This document shows, one piece after another, positions 52,067 to 60,492 of a DNA stretch of 64,000 nucleotides (position 1 is its first letter; each line of letters opens with the position of its first letter). Location: contig CABUHY010000011.1 in the NCBI GenBank assembly GCA_902491475.1, positions 1-64,000 of the forward strand. Reading direction: 5' to 3'. The translations under genes were made by a program, and so were the position numbers. Source of the stretch: an uncultured Eubacteriales bacterium (GTDB lineage: Bacteria; Bacillota; Clostridia; Oscillospirales; Acutalibacteraceae). Under the pieces are notes generated by a model. It saw only the letters and a list, made by a program, of their open reading frames with translations. It was not told the origin of the DNA and did not search any database.

Positions 52067-52252
52067 TGGTAAAGGTTTGTCGTATTTCCATATATTTTAT
52101 ATTTCTAAAGCGACAATTTTGTTATTTATTGTAGAAAAGCGAATCGGTTTGTGATAAAATTTATATTTATACGGGAAATACTTGTCAATTTTTTAACATA
52201 CATTTTCCGTTTGATTTCACTTACAAACTTTTATATAAAAAGGAGTCTTCGT

Positions 52253-53101
52253 ATGTACAAGATCTTACGAAAGAAAAACTTGAATCCTACTGTTACGCAG
52301 ATGGAGATTGAAGCGCCGTTGGTTGCCAAAAAGGCAAAGCCCGGTCAGTTCATTATTCTGCGTGTCGATGAGGAGGGCGAGAGAATACCGCTCACCGTTG
52401 CGGGTACGGACCCCGAGGAGGGCTCCGTCAAGATAATCTTCCAGATTGTCGGCGCAACCACAGAGAAATTAAATCACAAAGAACAGGGCGACTTTTTGCA
52501 GGACTTTGTAGGTCCGCTCGGAGTTGCCACACATACGGACGGCATTAAAAAGGTTTGCATAATCGGCGGCGGCGTAGGCTGTGCCATTGCAATGCCCGTA
52601 GCGCAGGAGTTCCACAGGCTCGGTGCGGATGTCACAAGCATTATCGGCTTCAGAGACCAAAACCTTGTTATCCTCGAGGACGAGTTCAAGGCGTGCTCCG
52701 ACCGTATGATACTTATGACCGACGACGGCTCTTACGGCAGACACGGCAATGTTACCGTTCCGCTCAAGGAAATGCTCGAAGCGGGCGAGAAGTTTGATAT
52801 GATAATCACGATAGGTCCGCTTATTATGATGAAATTCGTAACCCTTACCGCAAAGCCGTTCGGCGTGCCCGTTACGGTTTCGATGAACCCGATTATGATT
52901 GACGGTACGGGAATGTGCGGCGGATGCCGTCTCACACTTAACCGTGACGGTAAAAAGATTACGAAGTTTGCCTGTGTTGACGGTCCCGACTTCAACGGCT
53001 ATGAGGTCGATTTTGACGAGGCTATGTCAAGAGGCAGAATGTATACCGATTTTGAACGCCATGCTTATGACGAAGCATGCAATCTTTTCAAGAAAGCTTA
53101 A
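52253..53101 (+). CDS. NADH-dependent ferredoxin:NADP+ oxidoreductase subunit A (NfnA-like)
   Basis: A 282-residue ferredoxin-reductase-type flavoprotein. An FAD-binding beta-barrel occupies about 1-98, the NAD(P) loop IIGGGVGCAIAMPVAQ follows near residue 103, and a [2Fe-2S] cluster region with GMCGGCR lies near residue 222. This is the NfnA/SudB build, the subunit that reacts with NADH in the bifurcating Nfn complex. AAGGAG precedes the ATG at 52253; the upstream extension is rejected. nfnB follows after 15 bp. A related role as the glutamate synthase-linked subunit cannot be fully excluded. Confidence 0.9.
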   Translation: MYKILRKKNLNPTVTQMEIEAPLVAKKAKPGQFIILRVDEEGERIPLTVAGTDPEEGSVKIIFQIVGATTEKLNHKEQGDFLQDFVGPLGVATHTDGIKKVCIIGGGVGCAIAMPVAQEFHRLGADVTSIIGFRDQNLVILEDEFKACSDRMILMTDDGSYGRHGNVTVPLKEMLEAGEKFDMIITIGPLIMMKFVTLTAKPFGVPVTVSMNPIMIDGTGMCGGCRLTLNRDGKKITKFACVDGPDFNGYEVDFDEAMSRGRMYTDFERHAYDEACNLFKKA

Positions 53102-53116
53102 CAGGGGGTATTAACA

Positions 53117-54523
53117 ATGGCAATAGTACAGAAAAAGCATGAAATGCCCACTCAGGCACCTGAGGTCAGAGCAAAGAATTTCAAGGAGGTCGCTCTCGGT
53201 TATTCCGAGGAGACGGCTCTTGCGGAGGCACAGAGATGTCTCAACTGCAAGAACAGACCGTGCGTCGGCGGCTGTCCCGTTAATGTTCATATTCCCGATT
53301 TTATAGCAAAAATTAAAGAGGGTGACTATGAGGGAGCATACCGTGAAATTTCCCTTTCGTCAACGCTTCCCGCTGTCTGCGGCAGAGTTTGCCCGCAGGA
53401 GAGTCAGTGCGAGAGCAAATGTACCCTCGGAATTAAGTTTGAACCCGTCGGCATAGGCAGACTTGAACGCTTTGTTGCCGATTGGCACAACGAAAACCAA
53501 AAAGAAGCACCCGTTGTTCCCGAATCAAACGGACATAGGGTTGCGATTGTGGGTTCGGGCCCCTCGGGTCTTACCTGTGCGGGCGACCTTGCAAAGAAAG
53601 GTTACAAGGTTACGGTCTACGAGGCTTTACATACCGCAGGCGGCGTGCTTGTTTACGGTATTCCCGAGTTCAGACTTCCAAAGTCGATAGTTGCAAAAGA
53701 GGTTGATACTCTTAAAGCTCTCGGCGTGGATATTGAAACCAATGTCGTTATCGGCAAAACTCTCACGATTGACGAGCTGTTCGATATGGGCTATGAGGCT
53801 GTATTTGTAGGTTCGGGCGCAGGACTTCCGAACTTTATGGGAATTCCAGGCGAGTCGCTCAAGGGCGTTTATTCCGCAAACGAATTTTTGACAAGAAGCA
53901 ATCTTATGAAAGCATATAAGGACGACCCGGTAACGCCTATAATGAAAGGCGGAAAGGTTGCGGTAATCGGCGGCGGCAATGTTGCGATGGACGCTGCGAG
54001 AACTGCGCTTCGCTTAGGTGCCGACAAGGTATATATCGTTTACCGCCGTTCAATGGACGAGCTTCCCGCAAGAAAGGAAGAGGTCGAGCACGCAATGGAG
54101 GAGGGAATTGATTTCCGTCTCCTCAACAATCCCGTTGAAATCCTCGGCTACAACAATCCCGACGACCCGAGAGACCCCAAAAACGGCTTTGTCACGGGTA
54201 TGAAATGCATTAAGATGGAACTCGGCGAGCCCGACGCAAGGGGCAGAAGGCGTCCTATCCCGATTGAGGGCAGTGAATTTGTGCTCGATGTCGATACGGT
54301 TGTCGTTTCAATCGGCACATCGCCCAACCCGCTTATCAAGAGCACCACAAAGGGTCTTGAAGTCAACGAAAGAGGCGGCATTATCATCAACGAGGACGGA
54401 CTTACCTCGAGAGACTCCGTATATGCAGGAGGCGACGCAGTCACGGGTGCGGCAACGGTTATTTCCGCTATGGGCGCAGGCAAGGTTGCCGCAAAGGCTA
54501 TCGACGAACAGTTGAGCAAATAA
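53117..54523 (+). CDS. NADH-dependent ferredoxin:NADP+ oxidoreductase subunit B (NfnB-like)
   Basis: A 468-residue flavoprotein related to the small subunit of glutamate synthase. The N-terminal part (about 1-115) binds two [4Fe-4S] clusters through CLNCKNRPCVGGCP and CGRVCPQESQCESKC. Two nucleotide loops follow: AIVGSGPSGLTCAGDLA for FAD and VAVIGGGNVAMDAAR for NADPH. With NfnA it would couple NADH and ferredoxin oxidation to NADPH formation. Pairing with the downstream hydrogenase genes supports an electron-balancing role. Confidence 0.93.
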   Translation: MAIVQKKHEMPTQAPEVRAKNFKEVALGYSEETALAEAQRCLNCKNRPCVGGCPVNVHIPDFIAKIKEGDYEGAYREISLSSTLPAVCGRVCPQESQCESKCTLGIKFEPVGIGRLERFVADWHNENQKEAPVVPESNGHRVAIVGSGPSGLTCAGDLAKKGYKVTVYEALHTAGGVLVYGIPEFRLPKSIVAKEVDTLKALGVDIETNVVIGKTLTIDELFDMGYEAVFVGSGAGLPNFMGIPGESLKGVYSANEFLTRSNLMKAYKDDPVTPIMKGGKVAVIGGGNVAMDAARTALRLGADKVYIVYRRSMDELPARKEEVEHAMEEGIDFRLLNNPVEILGYNNPDDPRDPKNGFVTGMKCIKMELGEPDARGRRRPIPIEGSEFVLDVDTVVVSIGTSPNPLIKSTTKGLEVNERGGIIINEDGLTSRDSVYAGGDAVTGAATVISAMGAGKVAAKAIDEQLSK

Positions 54524-54577
54524 TTTTATTTATGATATTTTAAGGGTTAAAAATTTTATGTGAAACAGGAGGGGGCT

Positions 54578-55072
54578 ATGGCGAAGGAATTTGATTTCGG
54601 CGTTGTTGACGAAATTCTCTCAAAGCACGAAGCGGCGGAGCTGTCAACAATCGCTATCCTTCAGGATATCCAGGAGCATTATCACTACTTGCCCAAGGAA
54701 ATTTTTCCGTATGTCGCAAAGGCGATAGGCGTGGGCGAGGCAAGACTTTACGGAGTGGCGACATTCTATGAAAACTTTTCCCTTGAACCCAAGGGAAAGT
54801 ATGTAATTCGCTGCTGTGACGGTACGGCGTGCCATGTAAGAGGTTCGCTGCCTATTCTCGACCAGCTTCGAAAGACGCTGGGGCTCAGCGAGGAGAAAAA
54901 GACCACGGACGACTTGAATTTTACGGTTGAGACGGTTTCCTGTCTCGGAGCCTGCGGTCTTGCGCCGGTTCTTACCGTGAACGGCGTCGTTCATCCGGCT
55001 ATGACGCCCGAAAAGGCGCTTGACCTTCTTGAGGACTTGAAAGAAGAGCTCGAAAAGGAGGCGGAGGAATAA
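54578..55072 (+). CDS. hydC: NuoE-like [2Fe-2S] subunit of electron-bifurcating hydrogenase (HydC)
   Basis: A 164-residue thioredoxin-fold ferredoxin of the NuoE family. The cluster cysteines fall in CCDGTACHVRG and SCLGACG, the CX4C and CX3C pattern. The N terminus is helical. The start at 54578 has AGGAGGGGG upstream; a GTG six codons earlier is less likely. Its TAA overlaps the ATG of the NuoF-like gene. It passes electrons between the NuoF-like and hydrogenase subunits. Confidence 0.93.
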   Translation: MAKEFDFGVVDEILSKHEAAELSTIAILQDIQEHYHYLPKEIFPYVAKAIGVGEARLYGVATFYENFSLEPKGKYVIRCCDGTACHVRGSLPILDQLRKTLGLSEEKKTTDDLNFTVETVSCLGACGLAPVLTVNGVVHPAMTPEKALDLLEDLKEELEKEAEE

Positions 55073-56955
55073 TGGAAAAGCTTAAATCAAGGCAGGACCT
55101 TATTGCTCTGCGTGAGGAGTGCGTCAAGGCTTTCGAGGCGGAGGAGACAAAAATCCTTGTCTGCGGAGGAACGGGTTGCGTTGCAGGCGGCTCGCTTGAC
55201 ATTTACGCAAGGCTTAAAGAACTGCTTGAAGAAAGAGGAATTCCCGTTGAGGTCGAATTGGCTCACGAACCGCACGACGGAGTTGTCGGTATGAAAAAAA
55301 GCGGCTGTCACGGCTTCTGCGAGATGGGTCCGTTGGTTCGCATTGAGCCGTCGGGCTGGCTTTACACCAAGGTTAAGCTTGAGGACTGCGAGGAGATTGT
55401 CGAAAAGACGATTATCGGCGGCGAGAACATAGAAAGGCTTGCCTACAAGCAAGACGGTAAGGTTTATCAGAAGCAGGAGGAAATCCCGTTTTACAAAAAG
55501 CAGACCCGTATCGTTCTCGGCTCCTGCGGCCATATCAATGCGGGCTCCGTGCGTGAGTATCTTGCGGTGGGCGGCTACAAGGCGTTTGAAAAATGCCTTT
55601 TCGATATGCAGCCCGAGGAGATAATCAAGGTAATTTCCGACTCTAATCTCCGAGGCAGAGGAGGCGGCGGTTTCCTGTGCGGCAAAAAATGGGCTTCCTG
55701 CGCCGCTCAAAAAGAAAATCCGAAGTACATAGTCTGTAACGGCGACGAGGGCGACCCCGGTGCGTTTATGGACCGTTCGGTTATGGAGGGCGACCCCCAC
55801 AAGCTGCTTGAGGGTATGATGATTGCGGGTCTTGCCATAGGCTCGTCGGACGGATATATCTATGTCCGTGCGGAATATCCGCTTGCGGTCGAAAGGCTTA
55901 AAATGGCTATTGCTCAGGCGGAGGACTGCGGACTTCTCGGCGAAAATATCCTCGGCACGGGCAAATCGTTCAAAATACATATTAACAAGGGCGCAGGCGC
56001 TTTTGTCTGCGGCGAGGGCTCGGCTCTTACCGCTTCCATTGAGGGTAAGAGGGGTATGCCCCGTGTCAAGCCGCCGAGAACGGTTGAACACGGACTTTTC
56101 GGCAAACCCACAAACCTCAACAATGTTGAAACCTATGCCAATGTGCCCGAAATTATAAACAGGGGCGCCGAGTGGTACAAGTCGATAGGCCCCGAAAACA
56201 GCCCCGGAACAAAGGCTTTTGCTCTTACGGGTACAATTCAGAACACGGGTCTTATCGAGGTGCCCATGGGCACTACTCTGCGTGAGGTCATTTTTGACAT
56301 CGGCGGAGGTATGCGAGGCGGCACAAACTTCAAAGCCGTGCAGATAGGCGGTCCGTCGGGCGGATGCCTTACGGAAAAGGAACTTGACATTCCGCTTGAT
56401 TTCGACTCGCTTAAAAAGGTCGGCGCAATGATAGGCTCGGGAGGTCTTGTCGTTATGGACGACAAAACCTGTATGGTCGAGGTTGCACGCTTCTTTATGA
56501 ACTTTACGCAGAACGAGTCGTGCGGCAAGTGCGTTCCGTGCCGTGAGGGTACAAAGCGTATGCTTGAAATCCTCGAAAGAATTACCCAGGGTAAGGGCAA
56601 GGACGGCGACATAGAGCTTCTTGAAGAGCTTGCCGACACAATTTCAAACACCGCCCTTTGCGGACTCGGCAAAACCGCTCCGTCTCCGGTAATTTCGACT
56701 ATCAAAAATTTCCGTGATGAATACGAGGCTCATGTTTACAGAAAACGCTGTCCCGCAGGAGCTTGCAGTAAGCTCAATATCTATGTTATCGACCCCGAGC
56801 GTTGCAGAGGCTGCTCAAAATGCGCAAGGAACTGCCCTGTCGGCGCAATTACCGGTCAGGTCAGGTCGCCTTATGTTATCGACCAGGATAAATGTATCAA
56901 GTGCGGCGCTTGTATGAGCAACTGTGCGTTCGCCGCTATAAGGAGGGAGGACTGA
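55072..56955 (+). CDS. hydB: NuoF-like NADH-binding subunit of electron-bifurcating hydrogenase (HydB)
   Basis: A 627-residue flavoprotein. In order: an N-terminal thioredoxin-like [2Fe-2S] domain (about 1-120, CGGTGC and CHGFC), the FMN/NADH core with GRGGGGFLCG and CNGDEGDPGAFMDR, a [4Fe-4S] site in ESCGKCVPCREG, and two C-terminal [4Fe-4S] ferredoxin motifs in CRGCSKCARNCP and CIKCGACMSNC. It oxidises NADH in the HydABC complex, which mixes electrons from NADH and ferredoxin to form H2. Start and stop overlap with both neighbours, so the three subunits are tightly coupled. Confidence 0.95.
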   Translation: MEKLKSRQDLIALREECVKAFEAEETKILVCGGTGCVAGGSLDIYARLKELLEERGIPVEVELAHEPHDGVVGMKKSGCHGFCEMGPLVRIEPSGWLYTKVKLEDCEEIVEKTIIGGENIERLAYKQDGKVYQKQEEIPFYKKQTRIVLGSCGHINAGSVREYLAVGGYKAFEKCLFDMQPEEIIKVISDSNLRGRGGGGFLCGKKWASCAAQKENPKYIVCNGDEGDPGAFMDRSVMEGDPHKLLEGMMIAGLAIGSSDGYIYVRAEYPLAVERLKMAIAQAEDCGLLGENILGTGKSFKIHINKGAGAFVCGEGSALTASIEGKRGMPRVKPPRTVEHGLFGKPTNLNNVETYANVPEIINRGAEWYKSIGPENSPGTKAFALTGTIQNTGLIEVPMGTTLREVIFDIGGGMRGGTNFKAVQIGGPSGGCLTEKELDIPLDFDSLKKVGAMIGSGGLVVMDDKTCMVEVARFFMNFTQNESCGKCVPCREGTKRMLEILERITQGKGKDGDIELLEELADTISNTALCGLGKTAPSPVISTIKNFRDEYEAHVYRKRCPAGACSKLNIYVIDPERCRGCSKCARNCPVGAITGQVRSPYVIDQDKCIKCGACMSNCAFAAIRRED

Positions 56956-58646
56956 TGATGCTTGAAAATATGATGGAAATCGACGGTATCCCCGTTAAAA
57001 TAGAGGGCGAGAGAAACCTTCTTGAAGTAATCAGCAAAACAGGCATTAAGCTTCCCGTTTTCTGCTACCATTCCGACCTCTCGATTTACGGCGCTTGCCG
57101 TATGTGTATGGTTGAGGACGAAAAGGGCAGACTTATGGCTTCCTGCTCCACCGTTCCGAAAGCCGGAATGAAAATTAAAACCAACACGGGCAGACTTCGC
57201 AGATACCGTAAAAGTATCCTTGAGCTTTTGCTTGCAAGCCATTGCAGAGATTGCACCACCTGTGAAAACAGCGGAAAATGCCGTTTGCAGGAGCTTGCGG
57301 TGCAGTTCGGCATAACGGATGTCCGTTTCCCGAACGATAAGACCGAGCCCGAAAGAGACGAATCGTCTTACAGCATTATAAGGGATTCGAGCAAGTGTAT
57401 TCTTTGCGGCGACTGCGTGCGTGAATGTAACGAAATTCAACATGTCGGCGCTATCGATTTTGCGTTCAGAGGCTCAAATGCAACCATCAGCACCGCCTTC
57501 AACAAGCCGATTGCGGACTCGCTTTGCGTAAACTGCGGTCAGTGTGCGGCGGCTTGCCCGACGGGCGCAATTATTGTCAGAGACGACACACAAAAGGTGT
57601 GGGACAAGATAGACGACCCCGAGGTTTTCGTTACCTGCGAAATCGCTCCGGCGGTTCGTGTGGGTATCGGCGAGGAATTGGGACTCAGTGACGGCGAATA
57701 TTCAATGAACAGGATTATCGCCGCTCTCCACCGTATGGGCGTAGATAAGGTTTACGACACCGTAACGGGTGCAGACCTTACGGTTATTGAGGAGACAAAT
57801 GAGTTTATAAACCGTCTTGAAAACGGCGGAACGCTTCCGTTGTTTACCTCCTGTTGCCCTGCGTGGGTATCGTTTGTGGAGAAGAAATATCCCGAATTTC
57901 TCCCCAATGTGTCAACCTGCCGTTCGCCTATGAGTATGTTCTCGGCGGTTATAAAGGAATATTACAAGGATAAGCTTCCCGAGGGTAAGACAAAGCACTA
58001 TCACTTTGCGCTTATGCCCTGTACGGCAAAGAAGAGCGAGGCAAAGCGCCCCGAATTTGACGGCTGTACCGATGATGTTATCACAACGCAGGAGCTTATC
58101 GGTATGATTAAGAAGTCGGGCATTATGTTCAACGAGCTTGAACCCGAGGCTGTCGATATGCCGTTCGGCGAAATGACGGGCGCAGGTGTGATATTCGGCG
58201 TTACGGGCGGCGTTACGGAGGCTGTTTTGCGCTATGTTGCGGGCGACAGCTCAAAGACGACCCTTACGCAGATTGAATACACGGGCATAAGAGGTCTTGA
58301 GGATGTCAAGGAAGCCGAAATTCCTTACGGCGACCGCACTCTTAAAATTGCCGTTACTTCGGGTCTTGCAAACGCAAGGAAGATAATCAAGGGAATTAAG
58401 AGGGGAGAACTCCATTACGACCTTGTAGAGGTTATGGCTTGCCGAGGCGGATGTATTTCGGGTGCAGGTCAGCCCTATATCTCGCACAGACACCGCATCA
58501 AGCGTGCGGACGGGCTTTACCGCTCGGACAAGAGCAGCGTAATTAAGTGTTCGCAGGACAACAAGCTTATCGGCGAGCTTTATAAGGGCGTGCTCGACGG
58601 AAAAACCCACGAGCTTCTCCATGTCGATTATGTAAAAACTAAATAA
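56955..58646 (+). CDS. hydA: [FeFe] hydrogenase catalytic subunit (HydA)
   Basis: A 563-residue group A hydrogenase. The N-terminal [2Fe-2S] domain has C37, C48 and C51; a His/Cys cluster has H96, C100, C103 and C109; two [4Fe-4S] motifs have CILCGDCVREC and CVNCGQCAAACP. The H-cluster ligands are C300 in TSCCPAW, C356 in MPCTAKK, and C496 and C500 in EVMACRGGC. The last motif has ISGAGQP where GGGGQP is usual. The start overlaps the hydB stop; a second ATG follows at once. Maturation genes hydEFG are not in the window. A terminator follows. Confidence 0.96.
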   Translation: MMLENMMEIDGIPVKIEGERNLLEVISKTGIKLPVFCYHSDLSIYGACRMCMVEDEKGRLMASCSTVPKAGMKIKTNTGRLRRYRKSILELLLASHCRDCTTCENSGKCRLQELAVQFGITDVRFPNDKTEPERDESSYSIIRDSSKCILCGDCVRECNEIQHVGAIDFAFRGSNATISTAFNKPIADSLCVNCGQCAAACPTGAIIVRDDTQKVWDKIDDPEVFVTCEIAPAVRVGIGEELGLSDGEYSMNRIIAALHRMGVDKVYDTVTGADLTVIEETNEFINRLENGGTLPLFTSCCPAWVSFVEKKYPEFLPNVSTCRSPMSMFSAVIKEYYKDKLPEGKTKHYHFALMPCTAKKSEAKRPEFDGCTDDVITTQELIGMIKKSGIMFNELEPEAVDMPFGEMTGAGVIFGVTGGVTEAVLRYVAGDSSKTTLTQIEYTGIRGLEDVKEAEIPYGDRTLKIAVTSGLANARKIIKGIKRGELHYDLVEVMACRGGCISGAGQPYISHRHRIKRADGLYRSDKSSVIKCSQDNKLIGELYKGVLDGKTHELLHVDYVKTK

Positions 58647-58661
58647 CATTATTTGCTTACC

Positions 58662-58698
58662 GCACCGCCTCGCCCATATGGGCGGGGCGGTGCTTTTT
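58662..58698 (+). terminator. Terminator of the nfn-hyd cluster
   Basis: GCACCGCC-T-CGCCC pairs with GGGCG-G-GGCGGTGC around ATAT, followed by five T. Confidence 0.95.
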
Positions 58699-58699
58699 C

Positions 58700-59345
58700 G
58701 AAAGAGGCAGCGCCCTTACGGGCGAGATAAGAGTGAATAGTGAACAGTGAAGAGTGAAGAGTGGAAAGTTGTATAATAAAAACGGACAGCACAACTTGAA
58801 AAATATATCATATGGTGTAGGGCGGGGGCTTGCTCCCGCCGAAATATCATTATAAATCAACGGATACAATCAAATTATATTTCATATTATACCGTAGGGA
58901 CAGGGCTCGCCCCTGTCCGAATTTAATATATCCCACCTCGGACAGCCGCAAGGGCTGTCCCTACGGATTGTGCATTAATTTTAATACCATATTAACCGTG
59001 AATTGTGATAAATCAACAACAGTTAGGCGGCGGGAGCAAGCCCCCGCCCTACGCTGCGTTTTCTGGCATCCGCAAAAGTCGGTAGCGACAGTGAGCCGTC
59101 GGGAGGGCGTTTACAACCGAGCAGGCGAGCCGAGCGTGATTTTTGCGGAAAAGGAGGAGTTGCGTAGCGAGTGAGAGGCAGCCAAAGGCTGTTGCGAACG
59201 ATACGGAGCAAACGACGACGCCGTGCGAAGCACCGATAATTCTTCATTCTTCATCATTCATTCGCCCGTAAGGGCGCTGCACCCACACCTCTTCACTATT
59301 CACTATTACATATTACCTATCCCGCAAGCTCCGTCCCTACAGGAC
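58700..59345. repeat. Intergenic repeat mosaic
   Basis: It holds GGGCGGGGGC-TTG-CTCCCGCC (58820-58841), GACAGGG-CTCG-CCCTGTC (near 58900-58918), GGACAGCC-GCAAG-GGCTGTCC (58938-58959), GGCGGGAGC-AAG-CCCCCGCC (59029-59050) and an inverted copy of the 155-bp unit (59069-59222). No gene is supported between 58647 and 59423. Confidence 0.78.
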
Positions 59346-59351
59346 ATAATA

Positions 59352-59380
59352 AACACCCCAAAAGCGATTGCTTTTGGGGT
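59352..59380 (-). terminator. Terminator of the minus-strand gene at 59424
   Basis: CCCCAAAAGC pairs with GCTTTTGGGG around GATT. On the minus strand it is followed by TGTTTATT. Confidence 0.85.
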
Positions 59381-59423
59381 GCTGTTATGTGTTTTTGTAT
59401 ACTGTTTATGTGTCGTTTCCCGA

Positions 59424-60341
59424 TTACATCGGAGGCATACCGCCGTTTTGCGCCATACCCTCGTTCATCATCTGTGAGAACATACCGGGTTTCTTTTCCT
59501 TTTTCGGCTTGTATGCGGGCGGGTTTTTAAGCTTTTCTTTTGCCCTCTTGCCCTTTGAAGTAGCAAAATATTTGTTTATAAGAAGGACGGGTTCTTTCAT
59601 ATCCTCGCACATATATTCCGCCGCTCTCTCGCAAAGGGTCGGGTCGTTGTTCATCTCGCCGAGGATTGTTACGGCGATAAGACCCTGCACATCGGAGCTG
59701 CCGTTTTCGTAAATATCGTTGAGAATTTTGAAAAGACGCTTGATTTCCGAAGCGTTGCCAGATTTGATTGTGTTGATTACGGGCTTTGCGCCGTAGTTTA
59801 CGAAAAACTCCTCGGAGAGGAACTCGTCGTACTTTTCAAAATTCGCTCTGTACGGCTCTTTAAGCTCGGGATAAATTGCGGCAAGCCTGTTTGCAAGGGT
59901 GTTGCCGTCATAAGCCTGCGCACCGTTCTTTGCCGCTGTCTTTGAAACGGGAGTCGGCATCTTTTTAGCCTTTGCCGAGGAAGCCGCAGCCGTGCCGAAC
60001 TTTGCGTCAATCGTTTCGTTGAGCTCGTTGCAAAGGGATTTAATATCTCTCTGGTCGAATTCCTCAAGGTTAAAATAGTTTACCGAAGCTTTGACAAGGT
60101 CCTCGTCCGGTGCCTCGTCGCCCTTGACATCGGTATAGAAGAGAAAAGCCTGATTTCCGAAGATTTCAAAGCGGATTTTGCCCTTGTCGCCGACAAAGTC
60201 GATATAAGTATGCTCGCCGTCCTTGATAACGGGAACACCGTCTGTTTTTTCTTTGGGTTCAACGACTGTAAAGCCGTTTGCCTTTACAGAAGAATCAATG
60301 CCCGAAAGTACGGCATTGAGGGCTTCATTCAATTCCATCAT
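59424..60341 (-). CDS. Conserved cytoplasmic protein of unknown function
   Basis: A 305-residue soluble protein. Residues 1-118 form an alpha/beta domain that may resemble the YbjN or secretion-chaperone fold, but this is uncertain. A Lys/Ala-rich linker (about 118-145) follows, then a helical domain (about 146-270) with repeated short helices. The tail is rich in Lys, Pro, Met and Gly and ends GMAQNGGMPPM, so it is probably disordered. No catalytic motif is seen. Two ATG codons are adjacent at the start; GGTGG lies upstream. A promoter ATGACA-17-TACAAT lies at 60378-60406 on the minus strand. Confidence 0.72.
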   Translation of the reverse strand: MMELNEALNAVLSGIDSSVKANGFTVVEPKEKTDGVPVIKDGEHTYIDFVGDKGKIRFEIFGNQAFLFYTDVKGDEAPDEDLVKASVNYFNLEEFDQRDIKSLCNELNETIDAKFGTAAASSAKAKKMPTPVSKTAAKNGAQAYDGNTLANRLAAIYPELKEPYRANFEKYDEFLSEEFFVNYGAKPVINTIKSGNASEIKRLFKILNDIYENGSSDVQGLIAVTILGEMNNDPTLCERAAEYMCEDMKEPVLLINKYFATSKGKRAKEKLKNPPAYKPKKEKKPGMFSQMMNEGMAQNGGMPPM

Positions 60342-60377
60342 ATGCTGAAACCACCTTAATTTTTTTATACAAACGAT

Positions 60378-60406
60378 ATTGTACCATATAAAAAGCGATT
60401 TGTCAT
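60378..60406 (-). promoter_or_regulatory. Sigma-A promoter of the minus-strand gene at 59424
   Basis: On the minus strand ATGACA (60401-60406), 17-bp spacer, TACAAT (60378-60383). Confidence 0.7.
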
Positions 60407-60426
60407 TAAAATTTTTTATTAAATAA

Positions 60427-60455
60427 TTGATAATAAACCGTTAATATGATATTAT
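60427..60455 (+). promoter_or_regulatory. Sigma-A promoter of ddl
   Basis: TTGATA (60427-60432), 17-bp spacer, TATTAT (60450-60455), divergent from the promoter just upstream. Confidence 0.72.
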
Positions 60456-60492
60456 ATATATCTGTATGTATGAAATTTCAGAGGTGATTTAA

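Noticed and set aside
55087..56091. 334-codon minus-strand frame over the NuoF-like gene
   Set aside because: It is a shadow of an unmistakable NuoF sequence with all cofactor motifs.
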